In this document: positions 22,666 through 31,536 of the stretch, in pieces
How the letters are laid out: each line of letters starts with the position of its first letter
Numbering within the stretch: the first letter of the stretch is position 1
Origin: UBA7185 sp964606855
GTDB taxonomy: Bacteria > Bacillota > Peptococcia > Peptococcales > Peptococcaceae
Assembly (NCBI GenBank): GCA_964606855.1
Contig: CAZSHM010000010.1
Location: 1 to 40,784 of the forward strand
Reading direction: 5' to 3'
DNA: 40,784 nt
Notes under the pieces: model-generated
Seen by the model: the letters and a program-made list of their open reading frames with translations, nothing else
What the model was told of the DNA's origin: nothing
Database searches by the model: none
Translations under genes and position numbers: made by a program

Positions 22666-23535
22666 TCACAGGCAGTCTTTCAGGGAGGCCAGATAGGCCG
22701 CGAAGTCATCGTGCAGATCCGGCCGCTTCAGCGCCATCTCCACCGTCGCCTTCAGAAAGCCCAGTTTATCGCCCACATCATAGCGGCAGCCGCTGAACTC
22801 GTAGGCGTAAACCGCCTTGTGGCGGGCCAGCTCCTTCAGGGCGTCTGTCAGCTGAATTTCTAGCCCCGCGCCCGGCTCCGTGTGCTCCAGGATGGGAAAA
22901 ATGTCCGGCGTGACAATGTAGCGTCCCAGGATAGCCACATTGGAGGGAGCGATCTCGCGATCCGGCTTTTCAAACAGCGTCTTGACCTTGTAGATGCCGT
23001 CCTCCATCACCTCGCCGGAAACGATGCCGTACTTATCCACATCCTCCCAGGGGACGCGCTGCACGCCCAGCACCGTAGAGTTGTAGCGCTCAAAGACCGC
23101 CATGAGTTGTTTGAGGCACGGCTCTTCCGAGTCCACCACATCGTCGCCCAGAAGGACGGCGAAGGGATCGCTGCCGACAAAATTCTTGGCACAGAGCACG
23201 GCGTGTCCCAGACCTCGGGGGGTCTGCTGCCGGATGTACTGAATATTCACCAGCTGTGGGATGGCCTTGATCTCCTCCAGCTGCTTCTCCTTGTGCTTGC
23301 GCTCCAGTTCCAGCTCCAGTTCCACGGAGCGGTCAAAGTGATCCTCGATCGCGCGCTTGTTGCGCCCGGTGATGATCAGGACGTCTGTGATGCCGGATGC
23401 CACTGCCTCCTCGATGATATACTGGATCGTGGGCTTGTCCACGATGGGCAGCATCTCCTTGGGCTGCGCCTTGGTTGCCGGCAGGAAACGGGTTCCGAGC
23501 CCCGCCGCCGGGATGATCGCTTTGGTGATTTGCAT
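22666..23535 (-). CDS. galU: UTP-glucose-1-phosphate uridylyltransferase
   Basis: GalU makes UDP-glucose from UTP and glucose-1-phosphate for cell-surface polysaccharide and glycolipid synthesis. The 289-aa protein has the nucleotidyltransferase signature AIIPAAGLGTRFLPATKAQP, then KEMLPIVDKPTIQYIIEE, the LGDDVVDSEEPCL metal-binding region, VEKP-like FEKPDREIAPSNVAILGRY, and the sugar-binding GCRYDVGDKLGFLKA. ATG 23535 follows GGGAGAGG. It is the last gene of the dprA-to-galU cluster, 64 nt after hslU, in the place where codY often stands in Bacilli. Confidence 0.95.
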   Translation of the reverse strand: MQITKAIIPAAGLGTRFLPATKAQPKEMLPIVDKPTIQYIIEEAVASGITDVLIITGRNKRAIEDHFDRSVELELELERKHKEKQLEEIKAIPQLVNIQYIRQQTPRGLGHAVLCAKNFVGSDPFAVLLGDDVVDSEEPCLKQLMAVFERYNSTVLGVQRVPWEDVDKYGIVSGEVMEDGIYKVKTLFEKPDREIAPSNVAILGRYIVTPDIFPILEHTEPGAGLEIQLTDALKELARHKAVYAYEFSGCRYDVGDKLGFLKATVEMALKRPDLHDDFAAYLASLKDCL

Positions 23536-23599
23536 TGTCCTCTCCCTGCCTTTGTCCGCGGTCGGACCGCTTCGCGCACCTGTAGAAAGCAGCGAACCG

Positions 23600-24997
23600 T
23601 CACAGAATAAACTTGCTCAGATCGCGCTCAACGGCAATCTCCCGCAGCTGCGCGCGCACATACGCTTCGTCGATGACAAACTGCTCGCCCGCGTAATCGC
23701 TGGCGGAATACATCACGTCCGCCAGAAGTTTTTCCAGGATCGTGTGCAGCTGACGCGCGCCCAGATTTTCGGTCTGCTCGTTGAGGTCGCAGGCGATTCG
23801 CGCCAGTTCGGACACGGCCTCGTCCGTGAACACCAACTCCACGCCCTCCGTGGACAGCAGCTGCGTATACTGTTTTAGAAGCGAATTGTCCGGCTCCCGC
23901 AGAATGCGCTCCAGATCCGCCTGCGTCAGGCTGTCCAGATAGACGCGCACGGGGAAGCGCCCCTGCAGTTCCGGAATCAGATCGGTGGGCTTGGAGACAT
24001 GGAACGCGCCCGCGGCAATGAAAAGCATATGGTCCGTACACACGTTGCCATATTTGGTCTTGACGACGCTGCCCTCCACGATGGGCAAGATGTCCCGCTG
24101 CACGCCCTCGCGGGACACATCCGGCCCGCTGGTGGAGCCGGCTCCGGCAATCTTGTCAATCTCATCCAAAAAGATGATGCCGTGGTTTTCCGCCAGGTGG
24201 ATCGCCTCCTGCTTGACATCCTCAAAATCCACCAGCTTCTCGGCCTCCTGCTGCGCCAGCACTTTGCGCGCCTGCTCCACCGTCACCCTGCGTTTTTTGG
24301 TGCGCTTGGGCAGAAAATTGCTGAACATATCGCTGAAGCTGCCGTTGCTGTCGTCGACACCCATGCTGGAGAGCATGTCGGCCATGGCGCTGTGATCCTC
24401 CACCTCGATCTCCACATATTCATCCTCCAGCTCCTGCCGGCGCAGTTTCTGCCGCAGGATCTCCCGCTGATCCTTGATGTTCTGGATCTCGGACGGGTTC
24501 TCCGGCTGACTGGGCGCCGCGCTGTTCGCGCCATTGTTGCGGAAGAACATCTCGATGGGATTGTTGCCCGAATGTTTCTTGGGCAGCGGCATCATGATAT
24601 CCAAAAGGCGGTCCTCCGCCATCCGCTGCGCCTGCTCCTCGACCTCCTGCGTCCGGTTTTCGTTGACCTGCCGAATGGCGGCTTCCACCAGATCCCGCAC
24701 CATGGACTCCACATCCCGGCCCACGTAGCCCACTTCCGTGAACTTGGTGGCCTCCACTTTGACGAAGGGCGCCTGCACCAGTTTTGCCAGGCGGCGTGCG
24801 ATCTCGGTTTTGCCCACGCCGGTGGGCCCGATCATGATGATATTCATCGGGCTGATTTCTTCCTGCTGCTCCTTGGGCAGCAGACTGCGGCGGTAACGGT
24901 TGCGCAAGGCTACCGCCACACTCTTTTTGGCGTCGTCCTGTCCGATGATATATTTATCCAATTCGCGCACAATCTGTTGCGGTGTCAAAACATCCAT
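23600..24997 (-). CDS. hslU: ATP-dependent protease ATPase subunit HslU
   Basis: HslU (ClpY) is the AAA+ unfoldase that feeds proteins into the HslV peptidase. The 465-aa sequence has the N-terminal TPQQIVRELDKYIIGQDDAK, Walker A GPTGVGKTEIARRL, the pore motif GYVGRD, an intermediate domain (about 110-240) with a charged coiled coil, Walker B IIFLDEIDKI, sensor/arginine-finger region ELQGRFPVRV, and a C-terminus ending DLSKFIL that would dock into HslV. ATG 24997 has AGGAGGA upstream. It follows hslV by 27 nt. Confidence 0.97.
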   Translation of the reverse strand: MDVLTPQQIVRELDKYIIGQDDAKKSVAVALRNRYRRSLLPKEQQEEISPMNIIMIGPTGVGKTEIARRLAKLVQAPFVKVEATKFTEVGYVGRDVESMVRDLVEAAIRQVNENRTQEVEEQAQRMAEDRLLDIMMPLPKKHSGNNPIEMFFRNNGANSAAPSQPENPSEIQNIKDQREILRQKLRRQELEDEYVEIEVEDHSAMADMLSSMGVDDSNGSFSDMFSNFLPKRTKKRRVTVEQARKVLAQQEAEKLVDFEDVKQEAIHLAENHGIIFLDEIDKIAGAGSTSGPDVSREGVQRDILPIVEGSVVKTKYGNVCTDHMLFIAAGAFHVSKPTDLIPELQGRFPVRVYLDSLTQADLERILREPDNSLLKQYTQLLSTEGVELVFTDEAVSELARIACDLNEQTENLGARQLHTILEKLLADVMYSASDYAGEQFVIDEAYVRAQLREIAVERDLSKFIL

Positions 24998-25024
24998 TGC
25001 CCTGATCCTCCTCCTCGCCGTGCA

Positions 25025-25549
25025 TCACTGCACTTCCTCTACGGTAATGTGATCGTTGGTGAACACGCAGATCTCGCTGGCGATCTCCAAGGACTTGCGG
25101 GCGATCTCCGCTGCGGAGAGATCCGTGTTCTGCAGAAGGGCCAGCGCCGAGGCGTAGGCGTACGAACCGCCGGAACCGATGGCCACCGCGTCAAAATCCG
25201 GTGTGACGACCTCCCCGCTCCCGGAGAGCACCAACAACTCCTCTTTGTCCGCGACGATGAGCATCGCGTCCAGATTCTTGAGCACCCGATCTGACCGCCA
25301 CTCCTTCGCCAACTCCACGGCCGCCTTGGTCAGATTGCCTCGGCTGGATTCCAGATGGTTCTCAAACTTTTCAAACAGTGTGATCGCGTCGGAGACCGAT
25401 CCGGCAAATCCGCTCACCACTTTGCCGTGATATAAGGTCCGCACTTTCTTGGCCGAGTGTTTCATGATCACCTTCTCGCCCATCGTCACCTGCCCGTCGC
25501 CGGCGATCGCGACCTGATTGTCCCGTTTTACTGCCAGTATGGTTGTCAT
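25025..25549 (-). CDS. hslV: ATP-dependent protease subunit HslV
   Basis: HslV (ClpQ) is the proteasome-like peptidase of the HslVU complex. The 174-aa protein begins MTTILAVKRDNQVAIAGDGQ; the Thr after Met is the expected N-terminal nucleophile after methionine removal. It continues with VTMGEKVIMKHSAKKVRTLY and VVSGFAGSVSDAITLFEKFE, and has the conserved AIGSGGSYAYASALAL. The AGGAGGT site is close before ATG 25549. The order xerC-hslV-hslU matches Bacillus. It retains Thr, unlike B. subtilis ClpQ, which uses Ser. Confidence 0.97.
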   Translation of the reverse strand: MTTILAVKRDNQVAIAGDGQVTMGEKVIMKHSAKKVRTLYHGKVVSGFAGSVSDAITLFEKFENHLESSRGNLTKAAVELAKEWRSDRVLKNLDAMLIVADKEELLVLSGSGEVVTPDFDAVAIGSGGSYAYASALALLQNTDLSAAEIARKSLEIASEICVFTNDHITVEEVQ

Positions 25550-25634
25550 ATTCTACCTCCTCATTGACTCTGCGGACATCTATTGTCCTGGTATTGGAAT
25601 CGCAGCCCCGCTCCGCGCACGGGTTCTGCCCCGT

Positions 25635-26537
25635 CTAAGCCCTCGGGTGCGCCTTTCGATAGATCTGCTGCAGATGCGATTGCGAGACTTCCGTGTAAAT
25701 CTGCGTGGTGGAAAGGCTCTCATGGCCCAAGAGTTCCTGGATCACCCGCAGATCCGCCCCGTTGTCCAGCAGATGCGTGGCAAAAGAGTGTCGAAATGCG
25801 TGGGGCGTGACCTTATAGCGCAGCGCGCCCTCCTGGATATACTGCTCCAGAATGTACTCCACGCCGCGGCTCGTGAGACGCCCGCCGCGATTGTTCAGGA
25901 AGAGCGCCTCCGTCTGCGCGCGCAGCAGTTTCGGCCTGCCGTCCCGCAGATAGCGCTCGATCGCGTCCTGCGCCTCCTCCCCCACCGGCACGACGCGCTC
26001 CTTGCTGCCTTTACCGACAATGCGCAGCATTCCCTTTTGCTTCTGTATGTCCGCCACATCCAGCCCAACCAGTTCGGAAACACGCAGCCCGGAACTGTAG
26101 AGCAGCTCAAAGATCGCCCGATCCCGCAGGGTCAGAGGCGCACTGCCGGAGAGGGAATCCTCCAGAAACGCGGTCATATCCACCTCGCTGATCACCGCCG
26201 GGAGCCGTTTCTCTTTTTTCGGGGCGGAGAGCAGATCGGCGGGATTGTGCGACAGCCACCCTTCCCGGTTGAGAAATTTGCAGAAGCTCTTGATCGCCGC
26301 GCATTTCCGGCTCAGGGTCGATTTTTTCAGCGGCTGCCCCTTTTGCAGTTCCGCAAGGTAATGCCGCAAATGCCGGTACTCCAGTTCCGGAACCGTCAGG
26401 TTCTGCGACGCGAGGAACGCGCCGAACTGCTCCAAATCCTTTCGGTAAGCCGTGATCGTGTTGGCAGAGCAGCCCTTTTCGTTCTGCAGCCAGTCCAGAA
26501 ACGCCCGCAGATAAAAATCATACGACTGTTCCTGCAT
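25635..26537 (-). CDS. xerC: Tyrosine recombinase XerC
   Basis: A 300-aa tyrosine recombinase that with XerD acts at dif. The N-terminal core-binding domain (LQNEKGCSANTITAYRKDL) is followed by the catalytic domain with Arg152 (SGLRVSE), Lys176 (GKGSKER), His246 and Arg249 (HAFRHSFATHLL), His272 (LGHESL) and Tyr281 (TTQIYTE). The position between trmFO and hslV is the Firmicutes xerC (codV) locus. ATG 26537 has GAAGGGAC upstream. It shares the length and motif layout of the XerD at 16655. Confidence 0.94.
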   Translation of the reverse strand: MQEQSYDFYLRAFLDWLQNEKGCSANTITAYRKDLEQFGAFLASQNLTVPELEYRHLRHYLAELQKGQPLKKSTLSRKCAAIKSFCKFLNREGWLSHNPADLLSAPKKEKRLPAVISEVDMTAFLEDSLSGSAPLTLRDRAIFELLYSSGLRVSELVGLDVADIQKQKGMLRIVGKGSKERVVPVGEEAQDAIERYLRDGRPKLLRAQTEALFLNNRGGRLTSRGVEYILEQYIQEGALRYKVTPHAFRHSFATHLLDNGADLRVIQELLGHESLSTTQIYTEVSQSHLQQIYRKAHPRA

Positions 26538-26575
26538 CCGTTTGTCCCTTCTTTCCGCTTCGCCGCCCTGCAGCG

Positions 26576-27919
26576 TCAGACACCGCTCTGCAGGAAGGCG
26601 GACAGGTCGTCCAGGGCGCGCCGCGCCACCAGGGCGTTGCGCTCCTTCCTGCCGCGAACACGATGCTCCAGCCCCGGCAGGAGACTGAAGTTGATGTTCA
26701 TCGGCTGAAAATTGCGGCTGTCCGCAGTCGCCACATAGTGCATCAGTGCGCCGATGGCCGTGGTCTCCGGAAACCGCAGGGGCTCCTGCCCGCGATACAG
26801 CCGCGCCGCGTTGATGCCCGCCACCAGGCCGCTGGCCGTGGACTCCACATACCCTTCCACTCCGGTGATCTGCCCGGCCAAAAAGAGCTGCGGCTGATCT
26901 CGAAGCAGGCCCTCCGCGGTGAGACAGAGGGGCGCGTTAACGAATGTGTTGCGATGCATGACGCCGTAGCGCGCGATCTCCGCCTGTTCCAGCCCCGGGA
27001 TCAGGCGCAGCACGCGCTTCTGCTCGCCCCACTTCATGCGCGTCTGAAACCCCACGATATTGAACAGTGTGCCCTCGAGATTGTCCTTGCGCAGCTGCAC
27101 CACCGCATAGGCGCGCCGGTTCGTGCGCCGGTCGATGAGCCCCACCGGTTTCATGGGCCCGAAGAGCAGCGTCTCCCGCCCCCGGCCCGCCATGGCCTCG
27201 ATGGGCATGCAGCCTTCAAAAAATTTTTCCTTCTCAAAGTCCCTTGTCTCCACGACTTCCGCGTGGATCAGCGCATCGTAAAAACGGTCATACTCCTCCC
27301 GTGTGAAGGGACAGTTGAGATAATCGGCCTCCCCCTTATCATAGCGGGATGCCCAGAACGCCTTCCCGTAATCAATGGACTCCGCAGTGACGATGGGCGC
27401 CGCAGCGTCGTAAAAGTAGAGCGCGTCCTGCCCTGTCACCTCCCGCAGATACCCGGCCATCGCCCCGTCGGTCAGGGGTCCGGTCGCGAGGATGCTGATC
27501 TCCCCCGCCGGCGCCGCGGCGGCTTCCGCGCGCGCAACCTCGATCAGGGGATGCGCCGCAAGGCGCGCGGTGATCCGCGCGGAAAAGCGGTCGCGATCCA
27601 CCGCCAGGGCGCCGCCCGCCGGCAGACGGCTGCGGTCCGCGCTCTCCAGGATCAGGGAGCCGGCGCGGCGCAGCTCCTCCTTTAAAAGCCCCACGGCGTT
27701 CTCCAGATTGTTCGCGCGCAGGGAGTTGCTGCAAACCAATTCCGCAAACCGGTCCGTGTGATGCGCCGGCGTGTATCGCAGGGGGCGCATCTCATAGAGG
27801 CGCACGGGGACGCCGCGACGCGCCAGCTGCCAGGCCGCCTCCGAGCCCGCAAGCCCCGCGCCGATCACGTGGACGCGCCGCGCCTCGCGCAGGCCGCGTC
27901 CGCCTGATTGTTCCGCCAT
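26576..27919 (-). CDS. trmFO: Folate-dependent tRNA (uracil-5-)-methyltransferase TrmFO
   Basis: TrmFO makes 5-methyluridine-54 in the T loop of tRNA with methylene-tetrahydrofolate and FAD. The 447-aa protein (MnmG-like fold) has the FAD motif VHVIGAGLAGSEAAWQLARR near its start, then RPLRYTPAHHTDRFAELVCS with the catalytic-type Cys region, SLRANNLENAVGLLKEE, and FLAGQITGVEGYVESTASG near the C-terminus. The frame extends into topA at 28117; ATG 27919, with GGAGGGGGG upstream, gives the normal N-terminus. It starts 47 nt after topA and precedes xerC, the usual order. Confidence 0.95.
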   Translation of the reverse strand: MAEQSGGRGLREARRVHVIGAGLAGSEAAWQLARRGVPVRLYEMRPLRYTPAHHTDRFAELVCSNSLRANNLENAVGLLKEELRRAGSLILESADRSRLPAGGALAVDRDRFSARITARLAAHPLIEVARAEAAAAPAGEISILATGPLTDGAMAGYLREVTGQDALYFYDAAAPIVTAESIDYGKAFWASRYDKGEADYLNCPFTREEYDRFYDALIHAEVVETRDFEKEKFFEGCMPIEAMAGRGRETLLFGPMKPVGLIDRRTNRRAYAVVQLRKDNLEGTLFNIVGFQTRMKWGEQKRVLRLIPGLEQAEIARYGVMHRNTFVNAPLCLTAEGLLRDQPQLFLAGQITGVEGYVESTASGLVAGINAARLYRGQEPLRFPETTAIGALMHYVATADSRNFQPMNINFSLLPGLEHRVRGRKERNALVARRALDDLSAFLQSGV

Positions 27920-27966
27920 ATGGAACGTACCCCCCTCCGTGAAAACCAGAATGCAGCACCCGCGCG

Positions 27967-30096
27967 TCAGCGCACTTCCGCGGCCGCTTCCGCATCCGGC
28001 AAGCCCTGCGCCGTGCGCTTGGGCGGCCTGTAATTGCACGCTTTGTTGCTGCAGATAATCCATTTTCCTTTTTTGCCGCTGCGCTCCACCAGGATGCTTC
28101 CGCACTTTGGGCAGCACGCCCCGGTCGGACGATCCCAGCTGATGAAGTTGCAGTCCGGGTACCTGCTGCAGCCGTAAAAAACTCGTCCTTTTTTACTGCG
28201 CCGCAGCACCACCTCCCCTTCCCCGCAGAGCGGACAGGGCACACCGATCTTCTCCAGCAGCGGCTTCGTATTGTTGCATTCCGGAAATCCGGGACAGGCC
28301 AGGAATTTGCCGTAGCGGCCCATTTTTACGACCATCTGGCGGCCGCATTTTTCGCAGATCTCCTCCGAGACCTCCTCCTCCAGCTTCACCGGACCGATTT
28401 TCTCCTCCGCGGCTTCCAATTCCTTGGAAAACGGGCCGTAGAACTCCTGCAGCACGTCATGCCAGTCATAGAGGCCTTCCTCGATGCCGTCCAGCTTATC
28501 CTCCATGCCTGCGGTAAAATTCACGTCGATGATATCGGGAAAATATTCCTTCAGGAGATCCACCACCAGGGTCCCCAGTTCTGTGGGATAAAACTGCTTT
28601 GCCTCCCGCACCACATAGTTCCGCGCAAGCACGGTCTCCACCGTGGGCGCGTAGGTGCTGGGCCGTCCGATTCCTTTCTCTTCCAGCGTGCGGATGAGGG
28701 TGGCCTCCGTATAGCGGGCGGGCGGCTGCGTGAAGTGCTGCCGCGGAAGAAGCTTTTCGGAAGTGAGCGTCTCCCCCACGAGGACGGGCACCAGACGCTG
28801 GTTCTCTTCCTCCTCCTCGTCGCGGCTCTCTTCATAGACCTCCATATATCCCCGGAAGGAGACAACGGTTCCGCTGCTGGTGAACGCATACTTCCCGCAG
28901 CAGGTCGTCACAGTCGTCTGCTCCAGCCGGGCAGGCGCCATCTGACTGGCTACAAAACGCTCCCAGATCAACTTGTAGAGCCGATACTGATCGCTGGTCA
29001 GATACGCCTTGACAGACTCCGGCACCTTCTCCACGTACGTCGGCCGGATCGCCTCGTGGGCATCCTGCGCATTGGAATGGATCTTGTAGGCCTTCTGGCG
29101 CCCGGACAGGAAGTCCTCGCCGTACCGTGCCCGGATCAGGGCGGCAGCGTCGGCCTTGGCGACGTCGGCGACGCGAGTGGAATCCGTGCGCATGTAGGTG
29201 ATCAGCCCGACGGATCCCTCCCTGCCCAGGGAAATTCCCTCATACAGCTGCTGCGCCACACGCATGGTGCGCTTGGCGGTAAAATTCAGCTTGCGGTAAG
29301 CTTCCTGCTGCAGGGTGCTGGTGATGAACGGGGCAGCCGGGTTCTTGCTCTTTTTCTGCACTTTGAGATCTTTCACCGTGTAGACGCCGTCCGCCTGCAG
29401 TTCCGCCACGACGGCATCCATCGCCGCCCGGGAGGAAATTTCCGCCTTTTTGCCTCCGATCTTGCTCAGGCGGCCCGTCATCGTCCCCTGCTCCGTGCGA
29501 AATAGACTCTCCAAGGTCCAGTATTCCTGGGGGAGGAAACTGTTGATCTCCTCCTCCCGCTCACAGACCAGCCGCACGGTGACCGACTGCACACGCCCAG
29601 CGCTCAGCCCTTTTTTGACTTTGCGCCACAGGAGCGGGCTCAGCTGATAGCCGATGATGCGGTCCAGGACGCGGCGCGCCTGCTGCGAATAGACCCGGTT
29701 GTAGGCGATCTGCCGCGGATGTTTGACGGCGTTCTTCACCGCCTCCTTGGTGATCTCATTGAACTCGATGCGGCAGGCCGAATCGCCGTCCAGCTTCAGC
29801 GTCTCCATCAGCTGCCAGGCGATGGCCTCCCCTTCCCGATCCGGGTCAGGCGCTAGGAGGACGCGATCCGCCTTGGCGGCCGCCTTTTTTAACGCTTTGA
29901 TGATATCGCCTTTGCCGCGGATTGTGATGTACTTGATCTCGAAATTATGCTCGATATCCACGCCGAACTGACTCTTCGGCAGATCGCGCACATGTCCCAG
30001 CGAAGCCATCACCTGATACTTATTTTTCCCCAAAAATTTTTCGATGGTCTTTGCTTTTGAAGGGGACTCCACGATCACAAGCGTTTTTCCCACCAT
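27967..30096 (-). CDS. topA: DNA topoisomerase I
   Basis: Type IA topoisomerase that relaxes negative supercoils. The 709-aa protein has the TOPRIM parts TLVIVESPSKAKTIEKFLG and LLAPDPDREGEAIAW, the active-site Tyr in GLITYMRTDSTRV, the strand-binding KGLSAGRVQSVTVRL, and HEAIRPT. Three C-terminal zinc-finger motifs follow (CEKCGRQ...C, CPLCGEG...C, CPKCGS...C). GTG 30102 also opens the frame, but ATG 30096 has the better spacing from TTGAGGTG. That site overlaps the dprA stop region: only 7 nt separate the two genes, suggesting translational coupling. Confidence 0.97.
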   Translation of the reverse strand: MVGKTLVIVESPSKAKTIEKFLGKNKYQVMASLGHVRDLPKSQFGVDIEHNFEIKYITIRGKGDIIKALKKAAAKADRVLLAPDPDREGEAIAWQLMETLKLDGDSACRIEFNEITKEAVKNAVKHPRQIAYNRVYSQQARRVLDRIIGYQLSPLLWRKVKKGLSAGRVQSVTVRLVCEREEEINSFLPQEYWTLESLFRTEQGTMTGRLSKIGGKKAEISSRAAMDAVVAELQADGVYTVKDLKVQKKSKNPAAPFITSTLQQEAYRKLNFTAKRTMRVAQQLYEGISLGREGSVGLITYMRTDSTRVADVAKADAAALIRARYGEDFLSGRQKAYKIHSNAQDAHEAIRPTYVEKVPESVKAYLTSDQYRLYKLIWERFVASQMAPARLEQTTVTTCCGKYAFTSSGTVVSFRGYMEVYEESRDEEEEENQRLVPVLVGETLTSEKLLPRQHFTQPPARYTEATLIRTLEEKGIGRPSTYAPTVETVLARNYVVREAKQFYPTELGTLVVDLLKEYFPDIIDVNFTAGMEDKLDGIEEGLYDWHDVLQEFYGPFSKELEAAEEKIGPVKLEEEVSEEICEKCGRQMVVKMGRYGKFLACPGFPECNNTKPLLEKIGVPCPLCGEGEVVLRRSKKGRVFYGCSRYPDCNFISWDRPTGACCPKCGSILVERSGKKGKWIICSNKACNYRPPKRTAQGLPDAEAAAEVR

Positions 30097-30103
30097 AAAC
30101 ACC

Positions 30104-31291
30104 TCAACCTACTCTGATATAATTTCTTCCTAAAAGCTGCTGCACATAGCCGTATAGCTCCAACATGCTCAGCGCGGGCATCAGTTCCGCCATGGGCAGG
30201 TGGGAGAGCAGAGAGAGCATCTCGATGGAGATGGGCTCGACGGTGATGCACTCCAGAAGCCGCGCTTCCGTCTCGGTGAGCGGGATAGGCGCCCGCGCCG
30301 GCACTGCGGAGGCCGGCTGCGGCGGCGCCTGCGCGGGAGCAGACTGCGGAGCCTGCTCCGCTTGGTCAGCCGTCCGCGCGGGCTCGGCCGCGTCCAACGC
30401 CGGCGTGAGCTCCACCCCGTATTCCTGCAGGATGTCCTCGGCCTTTGCCACCAGCTTGGCCCCCTCCTGCAGGATGCGGTGCGGCCCTGCCGAGAGCGGA
30501 TTCTGTATTTCCCCGGGCACGGCGAAGACATCCCGGCCCTCCGTCAGCGCCGTCTCCACCGTGCTGAACGCGCCGCTCTTCTCCGTCGCCTGCACCAGGA
30601 GCACGCCCCGGCACAGGCCGCTGATGATACGGTTGCGCAGCGGGAAATGCCAGCCGAGCGGCGGGCTGCCCAACGGCAGCTCCGAGAGAATACAGCTGTT
30701 CCCGTGGGACAGGATCTCCCGCGCCAGCGCCCGGTTGGAGCGCGGATAGATTTGATCCATCCCGCAGCCCTGCACGGCGATGGTGCCCGCCGCCCCCTCG
30801 AGGGCGCCCCAATGCGCCTGGGCGTCGATCCCCCTGGCCAACCCGCTCACCACGGGGACGCCGGCCGCGCTCAGAGCTCCGGACAGCGACTTCGCGGCCG
30901 CAAGCCCGTAAGCGTCGGCCTTGCGGCTGCCCACGACGGCGATCCGCAGTTCGGCGGCGGGCAGGACGCCCCTGCAGTACAAAATTGCCGGCGGTTGATG
31001 AATCTCGCGCAAAAGCGCCGGGTAAGCTGGATCGCTGTAGAGAAGAATCTGAATCTGGTTCTGTAAAAAATACGCTTCCGCCTGCGAGAGATCGATTTCT
31101 TTCCGGCGCGACACGAATTGCTGCCAGCGCGCCTGCGGCACCTGCGGAAACTGCCGGGACAGTTCCGCCTCCGGCATCTCCCACAGCACGCTTCCCTCCA
31201 CGCACTGCGGCAGGGCGCGCAGCAGCCGGTCGCTCTCCTTGCCGGCGCCCCAGATTTTGTGGAGCGCGGCCCAAATGATGTTTTCTCGCAT
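30104..31291 (-). CDS. dprA: DNA-processing protein DprA
   Basis: DprA loads RecA on incoming single-stranded DNA during transformation. The 395-aa protein has an N-terminal helical segment, the Rossmann-like core (LRIAVVGSRKADAYG at about 115-129, VVSGLARGIDAQAH, YPRSNRALAREI, PLRNRIISGLCRGVLLVQA) and a C-terminal winged helix (TETEARLLECITVEPISIEM to YIRVG). Core and winged helix are joined by a long linker rich in Ala, Pro and Gln (about 300-335). The frame runs on to 31696, but MRENIIWAAL at ATG 31291 is the conserved start behind GGAAAGGATACC. It heads the cluster that ends with galU. Upstream lies an almost pure purine leader of some 60 nt. Confidence 0.95.
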   Translation of the reverse strand: MRENIIWAALHKIWGAGKESDRLLRALPQCVEGSVLWEMPEAELSRQFPQVPQARWQQFVSRRKEIDLSQAEAYFLQNQIQILLYSDPAYPALLREIHQPPAILYCRGVLPAAELRIAVVGSRKADAYGLAAAKSLSGALSAAGVPVVSGLARGIDAQAHWGALEGAAGTIAVQGCGMDQIYPRSNRALAREILSHGNSCILSELPLGSPPLGWHFPLRNRIISGLCRGVLLVQATEKSGAFSTVETALTEGRDVFAVPGEIQNPLSAGPHRILQEGAKLVAKAEDILQEYGVELTPALDAAEPARTADQAEQAPQSAPAQAPPQPASAVPARAPIPLTETEARLLECITVEPISIEMLSLLSHLPMAELMPALSMLELYGYVQQLLGRNYIRVG

Positions 31292-31483
31292 TCTGGTATC
31301 CTTTCCTCTTTTTCCCGTTCTCTTTTTTCTCTTTCCTTCGCTTTTTCTCCTCTTTTCGATTCGCAGAGGTTCTTCCGCTCCGAAAAGCGCCGGACTTCCG
31401 CGTTCCGAGCTCCCGCACTTCCTCGGCAGCCCCTTCTCTCCCGATCCGCCGTGGATCTCGATGGCGGAAAAGCACCGGGTTAT

Positions 31484-31517
31484 AAAAAGAGAGCAGTTCC
31501 TGTGAAGCAAACTGCTC
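31484..31517 (-). terminator. Rho-independent terminator after mecA
   Basis: On the minus strand GAGCAGTT (31517-31510) pairs with AACTGCTC (31498-31491), followed by TCTTTTTAT. It starts about 20 nt past the mecA stop and separates it from dprA. Confidence 0.85.
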
Positions 31518-31536
31518 CTCTGGTTTGTGCTTTTTA

